From assembly GCA_036389255.1 (NCBI GenBank), contig DASVQI010000038.1, forward strand, positions 274,742 through 338,741: a DNA stretch of 64,000 nt, in the 5' to 3' direction. Shown piece after piece: positions 50,749-58,827 of this stretch; within the stretch, counting starts at the first letter, position 1, and each line of letters starts with the position of its first letter. The notes below the pieces were generated by a model that was not told where the DNA came from, searched no databases, and was given only the letters and a program-made list of their open reading frames with translations. This DNA comes from JACVRN01 sp036389255 (GTDB taxonomy: Bacteria > Acidobacteriota > Blastocatellia > Pyrinomonadales > Pyrinomonadaceae). Both the position numbers and the translations under genes were made by a program.

Positions 50749-51387
50749 TATCTTCTCAATTTCCGCGTAGATGGCTTCCGGCTCGCCAGCACCGTCAACT
50801 CGCCGCAAGAGATTGCTGGCCGAGTAATAATCAAGGAGCGGGCGCGTCTGTTCTTCATAAGTCTCCAGACGGACGCGCGTCTTCTCGACCGTATCGTCGG
50901 GGCGGTGCGTCAATTGCGCCTCCGGGTGCAGGTCACAGACGTTATCGGTTTTAGGCGGCTTGAGATAGATGTTGTAAATCTCGCCGCAGACGGGACAGAT
51001 TCTGCGTCCCGTAGTGCGCCTTTCAAGTAAATCGAAGGCCACGTCAATCAATATGGGAAGAATCCCTTTGCCCTGCTCCACGGCCAGATGCTCAAGCATG
51101 GCGGCCTGCGCGGCCGTGCGCGGGAACCCGTCCAGTATGTAGCCGTGCCTGCAATCTTCTCGCCCCGTGCGCTCTCTGACTACTCGTATGGTCACGTCGT
51201 CGGGCACGAGCTTTCCCGATTTCATAATCGTCTGGACTTCTTCCGCGAGCGGCGTGCGCTCATCCTTGAGCGCGCGAAACATGTCGCCGGTAGAAACCTG
51301 CGGCAAGCCCAGACGCTCTTCCAGAAGACGCGCCTGCGTTCCCTTTCCGGCGCCGGGCGCTCCCATCAAGACGATAATCTTCGACAT
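50731..51387 (-). CDS. adk: Adenylate kinase (zinc LID form)
   Basis: A 218-residue adenylate kinase: GAPGAGKGTQA P-loop, ILDGFPRTAAQA, and a LID domain with ICPVCG and NVCDLH, giving a Cys-Cys-Cys-His zinc site. The C-terminal KGDK and stop lie in the spacer repeat, so the original terminus may have been altered. It sits between secY and map. Confidence 0.96.
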   Translation of the reverse strand: MSKIIVLMGAPGAGKGTQARLLEERLGLPQVSTGDMFRALKDERTPLAEEVQTIMKSGKLVPDDVTIRVVRERTGREDCRHGYILDGFPRTAAQAAMLEHLAVEQGKGILPILIDVAFDLLERRTTGRRICPVCGEIYNIYLKPPKTDNVCDLHPEAQLTHRPDDTVEKTRVRLETYEEQTRPLLDYYSASNLLRRVDGAGEPEAIYAEIEKIVKGDK

Positions 51388-51398
51388 TGACTCACCGG

Positions 51399-51445
51399 TT
51401 CATTGATTCATCAATTCATTTGTTCAATGAATCTATGAATCAATT
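51399..51445. repeat. Inverted repeat between secY and adk (TTCATTG type)
   Basis: TTCATTG ATTCATC AATTCAT on the left; TCAATGA ATCTATG AATCAAT on the right. A/T-rich, period 7. It begins 3 nt after the secY stop. Confidence 0.75.
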
Positions 51446-51448
51446 CTT

Positions 51449-52864
51449 CTAGCCTCTGCGTCCGCGAAGGCGTCCTGAGCCTAGGAAGCCTTCGTAGTTG
51501 CGCATGACGAGCTGCGCTTCGATTTGCGCGACGGTATCCATGGCGACGCCTACCAGAATCAGCAAGGAAGTGCCGCCGAAGTAGAATTGATAACCCATCC
51601 CCGTTGGAATCCACCCGAGGCCCGGCGTGTTCGTAAAGAAGGCGTCTAGGGCCGTGCCTATGAAGGGCAGGCGTCCGACCTTGAAGCCGCTCAGCATAAT
51701 CTGCGGCAGGAAGGCTACGAGCGCCAGATAGATGGCACCGACCGTCGTCAGGCGAGTCATAATCGTGTTCAGGTACTCGGCCGTCGCACGACCCGGACGA
51801 ATGCCCGGCATAAAGCCTCCGTGCTTGCGCAGGTTGTCGGCCACCTCTTCCACGTTAAAGACGATGGAGATGTAGAAGAAGGTGAAGATGATTATGAGCG
51901 AGATAAAGATTAGCTCGTACCAAGGGTCGCCGCCGTGAAAGACCTGAAAGAAGCTGAAAATCTTGGCCCAAGCCGAATCAGGCTTGGTCGGGTCGGGCGG
52001 GATGGCAGAGAAGACCGTCTGCGGCATCGCCAGAACCGAAGAGGCGAAGATGACGGGGATAACGCCGCCCATGTTGACTTTGAGAGGCATGGTCGTCTGC
52101 TGGCCTCCGACCATCTGTCGGCCAACGTGCCTCTTAGCATAGCTGACGGCTATCTTTCTGCGACCCGATTCGACAAAGACTATGAAAGCAATCAGAGCTA
52201 CAAGGGCTATGACGAGCGCTATCACTCCGAGCGTCTGAAGAGTGTCGCCCGCCCGGACGCGCTCGAACACCTGTATCACTCCGTTCGGAAGACCGATGAT
52301 GATGCCAGCGAAGATTAGAAGCGAGATGCCGTTGCCCACGCCGCGCTCTGTAATCTGCTCGCCCAGCCACATGACGAACATGGTGCCGGTCGTCAGAGTC
52401 ACTACAATCGTTATCAGGAATCCCCAGGTGTTCTCGCCTACGCCGTTGGCTTGCAGCCAGTGCGCGACGAAAGAGGTCTGAATGGCGGCCAGCACAACCG
52501 TCAGATAGCGCGTGTACTGGTTAATCTTCGCGCGCCCCATCTCGCCCTCTTCCTGCATCTTCTTCAAGGCAGGATAAACGACCGTCATCAACTGCAAGAT
52601 GATGGAGGCGGTGATGTAGGGCGTCACGCCGAGAGCGAAGACGGAGATGGTGCGAAAGTTTCCGCCGGAAAAGAGGTCTAGCACGCCCAGCAGCGTGTTG
52701 CCTACCTCGTGCCACACCTGCTCAAGCCGCTCCTTGTTGATGCCGGGCGCAGTGACGTGCGCGCCTATGCGATAGATGGCAAGCAATCCGAGCGTGAAAA
52801 AGATGCGCTTGCGCAGGTCTGGAACCTGAAACATGTTGCGGACGGCTGCGAAAAACTTTTCCAT
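51449..52864 (-). CDS. secY: Protein translocase subunit SecY
   Basis: A 471-residue SecY with ten membrane helices. Visible features are the N-terminal RKRIFFTLGLLAIYRIGAHV, the plug region near GGNFRTISVFALGVTPYI, IKPGRATAEYL-like loop residues and the C-terminal QLVMRNYEGFLG. Length exceeds the E. coli form because of a larger loop around residues 290-320. It lies after rplO with an unusually long spacer. Confidence 0.96.
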   Translation of the reverse strand: MEKFFAAVRNMFQVPDLRKRIFFTLGLLAIYRIGAHVTAPGINKERLEQVWHEVGNTLLGVLDLFSGGNFRTISVFALGVTPYITASIILQLMTVVYPALKKMQEEGEMGRAKINQYTRYLTVVLAAIQTSFVAHWLQANGVGENTWGFLITIVVTLTTGTMFVMWLGEQITERGVGNGISLLIFAGIIIGLPNGVIQVFERVRAGDTLQTLGVIALVIALVALIAFIVFVESGRRKIAVSYAKRHVGRQMVGGQQTTMPLKVNMGGVIPVIFASSVLAMPQTVFSAIPPDPTKPDSAWAKIFSFFQVFHGGDPWYELIFISLIIIFTFFYISIVFNVEEVADNLRKHGGFMPGIRPGRATAEYLNTIMTRLTTVGAIYLALVAFLPQIMLSGFKVGRLPFIGTALDAFFTNTPGLGWIPTGMGYQFYFGGTSLLILVGVAMDTVAQIEAQLVMRNYEGFLGSGRLRGRRG

Positions 52865-52959
52865 GAGCTTGTGACCTCTTCTGAAACTTCTGTTTTCCCC
52901 GCGATTATCTCTTTCGATGACTGCCTATGGCAAGCCGCCCCGGAAGACCCGGCATGAAG

Positions 52960-53038
52960 CGAAACCACCGAAGCGCTTTTTGACGAGTCAAACATCGAAT
53001 AGTTCGACTTATCAGGAGCGTAGCGCTTCAGTGGTTCG
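52960..53038 (-). repeat. Long hairpin in the rplO-secY spacer
   Basis: CGAAACCACCGAAGCGCT (52960-52977) pairs with AGCGCTTCAGTGGTTCG (53022-53038) with one mismatch and one bulge. It lies in a 208-bp spacer, the longest in the operon, and lacks heptad structure. It may be a terminator/attenuator or an mRNA-processing site that sets secY level. Confidence 0.6.
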
Positions 53039-53072
53039 GTCTGACGGTTTGCGTCTTCAAGAAAGAGAATTA

Positions 53073-53564
53073 TCAGGCCGTCGGCTGCTCGTCGGCTTCC
53101 GTCTGGGCCTGACGCTCAATCAGCGTGGCAGCGCCGCCCGCGCGCTCAATCTTCTCTCGCGCGCTCTTGGTAAAGCGGTGCGCGGAGATGCGCAGGGCCT
53201 TCGACAGCTCACCCGTGCCCAGCACCACCACGTCATGCTTGGCCTTCTTAATCAGGCCGCGCTCATGAAGAACCTGCGGCGTCACTTCGTCATTCGCCTC
53301 GAAGTTCTTATCGAGCGAAGAGAGGCTAATCTCTATCCACTCTTTCTTAAAGATATTGGTGAAGCCGCGCTTGGGCAGGCGGCGATGAAGCGGCATCTGG
53401 CCGCCCTCGAAGCCTACCTTGCCGGAATAGCCCGAGCGGGACTTCTGCCCCTTGTTGCCGCGCCCTGCGGTTTTCCCAAGGCCGGAGCCGGGGCCGCGCC
53501 CCAAACGCTTCTTCTTGTGCGTAGAGCCTTCCGCCGCATGCAAATTATTAAGACCGATTGCCAT
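53073..53564 (-). CDS. rplO: Ribosomal protein uL15
   Basis: A 163-residue L15: LNNLHAAEGSTHKKKRLGRGPGSGLGKTAGRGNKGQKSR, a Gly/Lys-rich head that threads the 50S. It ends in a Gln/Glu-rich tail of about 12 residues (QAQTEADEQPTA). CGGAG precedes the ATG. Confidence 0.96.
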   Translation of the reverse strand: MAIGLNNLHAAEGSTHKKKRLGRGPGSGLGKTAGRGNKGQKSRSGYSGKVGFEGGQMPLHRRLPKRGFTNIFKKEWIEISLSSLDKNFEANDEVTPQVLHERGLIKKAKHDVVVLGTGELSKALRISAHRFTKSAREKIERAGGAATLIERQAQTEADEQPTA

Positions 53565-53585
53565 TATGATTTACTCCGTAAATCA

Positions 53586-53672
53586 GGGGTTAGGGATTGG
53601 GGTCGGGGGTTAGCAAGAAAACTTAAGCTCTCTTTACTTTTACTAACCCCTAACCTCTAACCCCTATCCCCC
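53586..53672. repeat. Inverted heptad array between rpmD and rplO (GGGGTTA type)
   Basis: Left GGGGTTA GGGATTG GGGTCGG GGGTTAG; right CTAACCC CTAACCT CTAACCC CTATCCC CC. Strict period 7. It starts 1 nt after the rpmD stop. Confidence 0.88.
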
Positions 53673-53673
53673 G

Positions 53674-53886
53674 CTATTCAATTATCCGCAGCAGGTGCGG
53701 GACTTTCTGCACGAAGCCGCGCGTGGCGGGCGTGTCCGGGCGCTCGACAACTTGATTGAGCTTGGTCAGGCCCAGACTGCGAACTATCTGCTTGTGCGTC
53801 TTCGGCGCGGCGATGAAGCTGCGATAATACTGTATGCGAATCGTTGCGCCGCCGTTCGTCGCCTGTTCTTTATTCTCTTGCGCCAT
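53674..53886 (-). CDS. rpmD: Ribosomal protein uL30
   Basis: A 70-residue L30: IRIQYYRSFIAAPKTHKQIVRSLGLTKLNQVVERPDTPATRGFVQKVPHLLRI. A polar N-terminal extension of about 12 residues precedes the core. It starts 2 nt after the rpsE stop. Confidence 0.95.
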   Translation of the reverse strand: MAQENKEQATNGGATIRIQYYRSFIAAPKTHKQIVRSLGLTKLNQVVERPDTPATRGFVQKVPHLLRIIE

Positions 53887-53888
53887 CT

Positions 53889-54395
53889 TTATAACTCCTC
53901 AACTTGCTTGCCGCGCAGGCGTGCCAGCTCCATAGGGTCTTTCATGCGAAGCAGCGCATCGAAGGTGGCGCGCACAACGTTGTGCGGGTTGGCAGAGCCC
54001 AGAACTTTAGTGCGAACGTCGCGCACGCCTACGGCCTGCATGACGGCGCGCACAGCGCCTCCGGCAATCACGCCCGTTCCTTCCGAAGCGGGCTTGACCA
54101 GCACGCGGCCAGCGCCGAACTCGCCTACAAGCTGGTGCGGCAACGTGTTGTTGATGAGCGGCACGCGAATCAGATTCTTCTTGGCCGCCTCAATGCCCTT
54201 CTTGATGGCGAGAGGCACTTCGCGCGCCTTGCCCGTGCCGAAGCCGACGTGGCCAGCCTCGTCACCGACGACGACGAGCGCCGCAAAGCTCAAGTTCTTG
54301 CCGCCCTTGACCACCTTGGTCACGCGGTTGATAGAGATGACCTGATCCTTCAGATCAAGTCCCTGCGAAGAAATGCGTTGCTTGGGTTGTCTCAT
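53889..54395 (-). CDS. rpsE: Ribosomal protein uS5
   Basis: A 168-residue S5: VISINRVTKVVKGGKNLSFAALVVVGDEAGHVGFGTGKAREV, then SEGTGVIAGGAVRAVMQAVGVRDV and KVLGSANPHNVVRATFDAL. Normal length. It lies 11 nt after rplR. Confidence 0.97.
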   Translation of the reverse strand: MRQPKQRISSQGLDLKDQVISINRVTKVVKGGKNLSFAALVVVGDEAGHVGFGTGKAREVPLAIKKGIEAAKKNLIRVPLINNTLPHQLVGEFGAGRVLVKPASEGTGVIAGGAVRAVMQAVGVRDVRTKVLGSANPHNVVRATFDALLRMKDPMELARLRGKQVEEL

Positions 54396-54406
54396 TACTC
54401 TTCCTG

Positions 54407-54826
54407 TTATTCCGAAGCCTCGCCTGCGCCTGCCTCGTCACCGTTTGACGCCGCAGCTTCGGCTTCCTCTTTATTCAGTCCGGCCTCGCGCGCAGCGTCC
54501 GTCAGAGCCTTGATGCGCCCGTGATAGACATAGCCGCCGCGATCGAAGACGACGCTGTTGATGCCCGCGCCCATTGCGCGCTCCGCGATGGCGCGGCCCA
54601 CGCGGCGAGCCGCATCCAAATTTCCGCCGGTGGTTCCCTTCAAATCCTTCTCGGTAGTTGAAGCGGAAACCAGCGTCAGCCCGCGCTCGTCGTCAATCAC
54701 CTGCGCGTAGATGTGATTCAGACTGCGATAAATCGCCAGTCGCGGGCGCTCCGTGGAGCCCCTGACCTTGCGACGTATGCGCCCGTGAACCGCGCGCCTA
54801 ACCTCTGCTCTATTCTTCTGTGCCAT
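54407..54826 (-). CDS. rplR: Ribosomal protein uL18 with acidic tail
   Basis: A 139-residue L18 from ATG 54826; the frame extends 17 codons upstream into the spacer repeat. The core has RPRLAIYRSLNHIYAQVIDDERG and the C-terminal FDRGGYVYHGRIKALTDAAREAGL. A Glu/Ala-rich tail of about 20 residues follows, beyond the usual end. It binds 5S rRNA. Confidence 0.96.
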   Translation of the reverse strand: MAQKNRAEVRRAVHGRIRRKVRGSTERPRLAIYRSLNHIYAQVIDDERGLTLVSASTTEKDLKGTTGGNLDAARRVGRAIAERAMGAGINSVVFDRGGYVYHGRIKALTDAAREAGLNKEEAEAAASNGDEAGAGEASE

Positions 54827-54837
54827 TTCAAAACCTC

Positions 54838-54880
54838 GGATGTCAGGTGTCGGTAGAGAAAAAACGAAACCCGTCACCTA
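54838..54880. repeat. Short heptad array between rplF and rplR
   Basis: GGATGTCAGGTGTCGG faces AACCCGTCACCTAC. It is a shortened member of the TGTCAGG group and starts 4 nt after the rplF stop. Confidence 0.65.
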
Positions 54881-54884
54881 CTTA

Positions 54885-55445
54885 TTATTTTCCTGTCTTG
54901 CCCGGCTTGAGCTTCAAGGGAACGTCCGCGTAGCGCACGCCCTTGCCCTTATAAGCATCCGGCTTCCTCAGCTTGTGCATTTCGGCTGCGACCTGTCCGA
55001 GCTTCTGCTTGTCTATGGCCGAGAGCGTCAGCGTCGTCTGGTACTGCGGAATGCTAGACTTGGTGGCGACGCGCTCAGCGCGAGCATCAACGCCTTCGGG
55101 CAGAGGAAACTCAATCGGATGCGAGTAGCCGAGCGCGAAGACAATCTTCTTGCCCTGAATGTCCGCCTTGTAGCCCACGCCGACCACGTCCATCTGCCTT
55201 GAGAAGCCTTCGGTGACGCCTACGATGGCGTTGTTGGCCAGAGCGCGCGCGAGCCCGTGCGCCGCCGCCCGGTCGTCCGAGTCGCGGGTGGCCTGCAACT
55301 GGTCGCCGTCCAGCGTAAAGCCTATCCCTTCCGGAATGGGCGTGGTGAGCGTCCCCTTGGGCCCCTTGACCTCAAGCTCGTTCTCACGAATCGTGACCGT
55401 GACGCCCTTCGGAACCGTAATAACTTTCTTTCCTATACGAGACAT
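54885..55445 (-). CDS. rplF: Ribosomal protein uL6
   Basis: A 186-residue L6: MSRIGKKVITVPKGVTVTI, GPKGTLTTPIP, and the C-terminal LRKPDAYKGKGVRYADVPLKLKPGKTGK. Normal length. Two-domain 50S protein near the factor-binding site. Confidence 0.97.
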   Translation of the reverse strand: MSRIGKKVITVPKGVTVTIRENELEVKGPKGTLTTPIPEGIGFTLDGDQLQATRDSDDRAAAHGLARALANNAIVGVTEGFSRQMDVVGVGYKADIQGKKIVFALGYSHPIEFPLPEGVDARAERVATKSSIPQYQTTLTLSAIDKQKLGQVAAEMHKLRKPDAYKGKGVRYADVPLKLKPGKTGK

Positions 55446-55460
55446 AACAACCCCACAAGT

Positions 55461-55484
55461 GATTCATTGATTCAATGAATCAAT
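55461..55484. repeat. GATTCA-type palindrome between rpsH and rplF
   Basis: GATTCATTGATTCAATGAATC is nearly self-complementary. The rpsH TGA stop falls inside it. Same word family as 21597-21612 and 51399-51445. Confidence 0.7.
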
Positions 55485-55872
55485 AGATTTCTGCCAGCAC
55501 TTCGCCGCCGATGTTCTCGCGGCGAGCGGTCTTGCCGCTCATCAAGCCCTTAGAGGTCGAGACGATGTTGATGCCGTAGCCGCCGAGCACGCGCGGTATC
55601 TCGCCAGCGCCCATGTAGACGCGGCGACCGGGCCTAGACACCCTCTGCAAGTAGGTGATGGAAGATGTGCCGCGCGCATCGTAGCGCAGGAAGATGCGAA
55701 TCGTGCGCTTGATGCCTTCGCCCTTGATGACGAAGTTGTTGATGTAGCCTTCTTCCTTGAGGATGCGTGCAATCTCAAGCTTCAATTTCGAGGCCGGAAT
55801 ATCCACGCGCGAGTGTTTGGCCGCAATCGCATTGCGTATGCGCGAGAGCATATCGGCTATTGGATCAGTCAT
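55480..55872 (-). CDS. rpsH: Ribosomal protein uS8
   Basis: A 130-residue S8: MTDPIADMLSRIRNAIAAKHSRVDIPASKLK and the C-terminal RRVYMGAGEIPRVLGGYGINIVSTSKGLM. It binds 16S helix 21 and may autoregulate the spc operon. Its stop codon lies inside the spacer palindrome. Confidence 0.97.
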   Translation of the reverse strand: MTDPIADMLSRIRNAIAAKHSRVDIPASKLKLEIARILKEEGYINNFVIKGEGIKRTIRIFLRYDARGTSSITYLQRVSRPGRRVYMGAGEIPRVLGGYGINIVSTSKGLMSGKTARRENIGGEVLAEIY

Positions 55873-55891
55873 TCTTTACAACTCCAAAATA

Positions 55892-56008
55892 AGCTGTCAG
55901 CAATCAGCTTTCAGCAGTCAGCCAATTCTGTGCGCCACAGGGCGCAATTCAAAAGAGATATTCAGATGCGCCTGCCGTCAAAAAGCCGAGTGCTGATTGC
56001 TGACGGCT
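55892..56008. repeat. Inverted heptad array between rpsN and rpsH (CAGCAAT type)
   Basis: Left AGCTGTC AGCAATC AGCTTTC AGCAGTC AGCC; right AGCCGAG TGCTGAT TGCTGAC GGCT. The loop carries a small TGCGCC/GGGCGCA stem. Period 7. Confidence 0.85.
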
Positions 56009-56018
56009 AGGTGCTTCT

Positions 56019-56204
56019 TTACCAGCTAGATTTCACGACGCCGGGAATCTGTCCCTGTAGCGCCAGCTCGCGGAAGCAGATGCGGCACAGATTGAACTTG
56101 CGCAGGTACCCGCGCGGTCGTCCGCAACGCTTGCAGCGCGTGTAGGCGCGCGAAGAGAACTTGGGTTTCCGGTTCGACTTAGCTATCAGCGATTTCTTTG
56201 CCAT
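56019..56204 (-). CDS. rpsN: Ribosomal protein uS14, zinc type
   Basis: A 61-residue type Z S14 with Cys24, Cys27, Cys40 and Cys43 as zinc ligands (CKRCGRPRGYLRKFNLCRIC). TGAGG precedes the ATG. It lies between rplE and rpsH as usual. Confidence 0.97.
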   Translation of the reverse strand: MAKKSLIAKSNRKPKFSSRAYTRCKRCGRPRGYLRKFNLCRICFRELALQGQIPGVVKSSW

Positions 56205-56218
56205 TAAAACCTCAGTGT

Positions 56219-56761
56219 TTATTGTCTGAACGGCATGCCCAGTGCCTTCAGGAGCGAGCGGGCATGCTCGTCGTTGCGCGCGGTGGTGACAATCGAGATA
56301 TTCATGCCCCGCGTTTTGTCCACTTTGTTGAAATCAATTTCTGGGAAAATCAGTTGCTCACGAATGCCTAAAGTGTAATTGCCGCGCCCGTCGAACGCGC
56401 GCGGGCTGACGCCGCGAAAGTCTCTGACGCGCGGCAGCGCAACCGTAATCAGGCGGTCTAGAAACTCGTACATGCGGTCGCCGCGCAGAGTCACCATCAC
56501 GCCTATGGGCATTCCCTGTCTCAGCTTGAAAGAGGCTATGGACTTCTTGGCCTTGGTGACGACGGGCTTCTGGCCCGCAATCGCGCGCAGCTCGTCCGCA
56601 GCCGTATCAAGCACCTTGTTATTGGCTATGGCTTCGCCCATGCCCATGTTGAGGACTATCTTCTCAAGCCGGGGCACGGCCATGGGATTGTCTATGCCGA
56701 ACTCTTTTGAGATGGCCGGAGCTATCTCTTTTTGATAACGCTCTTTTAATCTTGCTGCCAT
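56219..56761 (-). CDS. rplE: Ribosomal protein uL5
   Basis: A 180-residue L5 of normal length: PRLEKIVLNMGMGEA, TGQ-like AIAGQKPVVTKAKKSIASFKLRQGMPIG, and FPEIDFNKVDKTRGMNISIVTTA. It binds 5S rRNA. The 77-bp spacer to rplX shows no clear repeat. Confidence 0.97.
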   Translation of the reverse strand: MAARLKERYQKEIAPAISKEFGIDNPMAVPRLEKIVLNMGMGEAIANNKVLDTAADELRAIAGQKPVVTKAKKSIASFKLRQGMPIGVMVTLRGDRMYEFLDRLITVALPRVRDFRGVSPRAFDGRGNYTLGIREQLIFPEIDFNKVDKTRGMNISIVTTARNDEHARSLLKALGMPFRQ

Positions 56762-56838
56762 GACTTAATATTTTCCTCGTATCGCATGGGTCTCGCGCGG
56801 TCTTACGGCGTTTCCATGCTCCCTTTTATTCCCGGCCT

Positions 56839-57171
56839 CTACTTTTCGAGCGAATGGCCGCTCCTTGCAGCCACGCGACTCTTCGCGCCGTCCGCCTGCA
56901 CTTCGTAACGCACACGCGTTGGCTTTCCGGAATCCGGGTCAATCAACTGCACGTTGGAGATGTCTATGTAGGCTTCCTTGTCAATGATGCCGCCGCCGCG
57001 ATTAAGGCCCGGATTGGCCTTCTGGTGCTTCTTGATGATGTTCGCGCCTTCGACCTTGACCTTGCCCTTGTTGGGCAGGACTTCCAGCACGCGCCCGCGC
57101 TTGCCCTTGTCGCGCCCCGAAGTGATGACGACTTGGTCGTTCTTCTTAATCCTTGCTCGTCTGTTGCTCAT
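56839..57171 (-). CDS. rplX: Ribosomal protein uL24
   Basis: A 110-residue L24 with the KOW motif (NDQVVITSGRDKGKRGRVLEVLPNKGKV) and GANIIKKHQKANP. Its ATG overlaps the rplN stop by 1 nt. It initiates 50S assembly. Confidence 0.97.
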   Translation of the reverse strand: MSNRRARIKKNDQVVITSGRDKGKRGRVLEVLPNKGKVKVEGANIIKKHQKANPGLNRGGGIIDKEAYIDISNVQLIDPDSGKPTRVRYEVQADGAKSRVAARSGHSLEK

Positions 57172-57542
57172 TAAATCACCTCCGGCGCGAGACTGACTAT
57201 CTTCATAAAGTTACGGTCGCGCAGCTCCCTAGCGACGGGGCCGAAGACGCGCGTGCCAATCGGCGTGTCGTCAGCCTTAATCAGCACGCAGGCGTTCTGG
57301 TCGAACCGAATATAGGTTCCGTCCTTGCGGCGCACCTCTTTGCGCGTGCGCACGATAACGGCGTTATGCACTGTTCCCTTCTTGACCGCGCCGTCGGGCG
57401 AAGCCTCTTTCACAGTGACTTTTATCTTGTCGCCGAGGCTGGCGATTTTGGCCGTAGAGCCGCCGATGGGCATAATCATCTCCACGCGTCGCGCTCCCGA
57501 ATTGTCCGCCACCTCAAGCGAGGTCTGCATCTGAATTGCCAT
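57171..57542 (-). CDS. rplN: Ribosomal protein uL14
   Basis: A 123-residue L14: MAIQMQTSLEVADNSGARRVEMI, and the C-terminal ARELRDRNFMKIVSLAPEVI. It is the binding site for RsfS, encoded elsewhere in this window. A CTCACTCCGT (plus-strand) leader, ACGGAGTGAG in sense, precedes the ATG. Confidence 0.97.
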   Translation of the reverse strand: MAIQMQTSLEVADNSGARRVEMIMPIGGSTAKIASLGDKIKVTVKEASPDGAVKKGTVHNAVIVRTRKEVRRKDGTYIRFDQNACVLIKADDTPIGTRVFGPVARELRDRNFMKIVSLAPEVI

Positions 57543-57557
57543 TGCTCACTCCGTTCA
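57543..57557 (-). promoter_or_regulatory. Shared Shine-Dalgarno leader ahead of rplN
   Basis: In sense the leader reads ACGGAGTGAGCA before ATG. The 10-mer ACGGAGTGAG is identical ahead of rplD (62596-62610) and rplV (60258-60272). Confidence 0.6.
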
Positions 57558-57639
57558 CAGTTTTCAGTTTTGAGTCTTTAGTTCTCAGTTAAAAGCAACC
57601 GGCTGTTTACTGAGAACTGAAGACTGTTTACTGAAAACT
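57558..57639. repeat. Inverted heptad array between rpsQ and rplN (CAGTTTT type)
   Basis: Left CAGTTTT CAGTTTT GAGTCTT TAGTTCT CAGTTAA; right TTTACTG AGAACTG AAGACTG TTTACTG AAAACT. Strict period 7; it overlaps the rpsQ stop codon. Confidence 0.88.
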
Positions 57640-58036
57640 ATTTCGCTGCTTTCTGTACTATCTCTACGACGCGCCAGCGCTTTTTGGCCGAGAGCGGTCT
57701 GGTTTCGACTATGCGCACCTTGTCGCCAACGGCTGCACCTGTTTCGTCATGCGCCATGAACTTCGAAGTGCGGCGAACATAGCGGCGATACTTGGGGTGC
57801 TTGACCTGACGGTCAACGCGCACAACGACAGTCTTCTGCATCTTGTCGGATGCGACGATGCCCACCTTCTGCGCGCGGTTCCCGCGCTTGCCCGCTTCCG
57901 AGCCGCTAGCGTTGCCCATCTGGGAATCAACGCCGGGCGCGGCTTCGTGCGCCAGAGTCTCGCCAGCAATCACCGTCTCGGCAACTTCCGCGTCGGTCGA
58001 AGTCGGCTGCACGTCCTGATTATTTTCTTCTGCCAT
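57638..58036 (-). CDS. rpsQ: Ribosomal protein uS17 with N-terminal extension
   Basis: A 132-residue S17; the core starts near residue 54 (AQKVGIVASDKMQKTVVVRVDR). The first 50 or so residues are acidic and low complexity. The long form is supported by AGAGGA directly before ATG 58036; an internal Met at residue 40 has no Shine-Dalgarno. Typical S17 is 80-90 residues. The stop lies in the spacer array. Confidence 0.93.
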   Translation of the reverse strand: MAEENNQDVQPTSTDAEVAETVIAGETLAHEAAPGVDSQMGNASGSEAGKRGNRAQKVGIVASDKMQKTVVVRVDRQVKHPKYRRYVRRTSKFMAHDETGAAVGDKVRIVETRPLSAKKRWRVVEIVQKAAK

Positions 58037-58052
58037 CTCAAATCCTCTTTAA

Positions 58053-58081
58053 TCGTCAATCGAAAGCCGTTTGACGATTCC
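58053..58081 (-). repeat. 9-bp hairpin between rpmC and rpsQ
   Basis: AATCGTCAA and TTGACGATT form a perfect 9-bp stem with an 11-nt loop in the 50-bp spacer. It fits the intercistronic hairpin pattern but is too short to show periodicity. Confidence 0.55.
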
Positions 58082-58086
58082 TACAT

Positions 58087-58305
58087 TTACGCCGTCACGG
58101 TCTGCTGCTGCTGGCGCTCTCGCACCAGAGTTTGAATGCGAGCCAGCGACTTCTTCTCCTGCCGTATGCGCTTGACGGCGTCCACCTCTCCCAGAGCCAG
58201 CTTGAAGTTCAGACGAAAGAGCGACTCTTTCAGGCGCTCGGCTTCGGCCTGTAAATCTTCATCCGACATATCACGCAGCTTCTCTAACTCTTCGCGCTTC
58301 TTCAT
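58087..58305 (-). CDS. rpmC: Ribosomal protein uL29
   Basis: A 72-residue L29: MKKREELEKLRDMSDEDLQAEAERLKESLFRLNFKLALG and IRQEKKSLARIQTLVRER. A two-helix protein near the exit tunnel. It starts 3 nt after rplP. Confidence 0.95.
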   Translation of the reverse strand: MKKREELEKLRDMSDEDLQAEAERLKESLFRLNFKLALGEVDAVKRIRQEKKSLARIQTLVRERQQQQTVTA

Positions 58306-58308
58306 AAC

Positions 58309-58737
58309 TTAAATCGCGCCTCCTTCTTGCTCCGCGCGCGTGACGAACTTCGTCTTGATGGGAAGCTTCTGCGCGGCGAGCCTCATGGCCTCACGCGCCG
58401 TCGTCTCATCAACGCCCTCAATCTCGTAGAGAATTCTTCCGGGCTTGACGACCGCCACCCAATATTCGGGCGCGCCCTTTCCCTTACCCATGCGCGTTTC
58501 CGCAGGCTTCTTGGTGATGGGCTTGTCCGGGAACATGCGAATCCAGATTTTGCCGCCGCGCTTGATGTGGCGCGTCATGGCAATACGAGCGGCCTCTATC
58601 TGGCGATCCGTAATCCAAGCGGGCTCCAGAGCCTTCAGCCCGAACTGACCGAAGCTGATGGCAGAGCCGCGATGAGCTTCGCCCGTCATGCGCCCCTTCA
58701 TCTGCTTACGGTGCTTAACCTTCTTCGGCATCAACAT
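58309..58737 (-). CDS. rplP: Ribosomal protein uL16
   Basis: A 142-residue L16 starting MLMPKKVKHRKQMKGRM, as in most bacteria. It contains GLKALEPAWITDRQIEAARIAMTRH and the MGKGKGAPEYWVAVVKPG segment. Normal length. It lies near the A-site tRNA on the 50S. Confidence 0.97.
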   Translation of the reverse strand: MLMPKKVKHRKQMKGRMTGEAHRGSAISFGQFGLKALEPAWITDRQIEAARIAMTRHIKRGGKIWIRMFPDKPITKKPAETRMGKGKGAPEYWVAVVKPGRILYEIEGVDETTAREAMRLAAQKLPIKTKFVTRAEQEGGAI

Positions 58738-58755
58738 GATAATTGCACCCCAACT

Positions 58756-58824
58756 AGGTATCGGGTGTCAGGTGCCGGATGCTGGCAAGATGTCTTTCAC
58801 CCGCCGCCCGATACCCGTCACCTG
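58756..58824. repeat. Inverted heptad array between rpsC and rplP
   Basis: Left AGGTATC GGGTGTC AGGTGCC GGATGCT GG; right CACCCGC CGCCCGA TACCCGT CACCTG. Period 7. It begins 3 nt after the rpsC stop. Confidence 0.85.
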
Positions 58825-58827
58825 TTT

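Noticed and set aside
57638..57919. A shorter S17 starting at the internal Met (57919)
   Set aside because: The internal Met has no Shine-Dalgarno, while AGAGGA stands before the upstream ATG, so the extended form is preferred.
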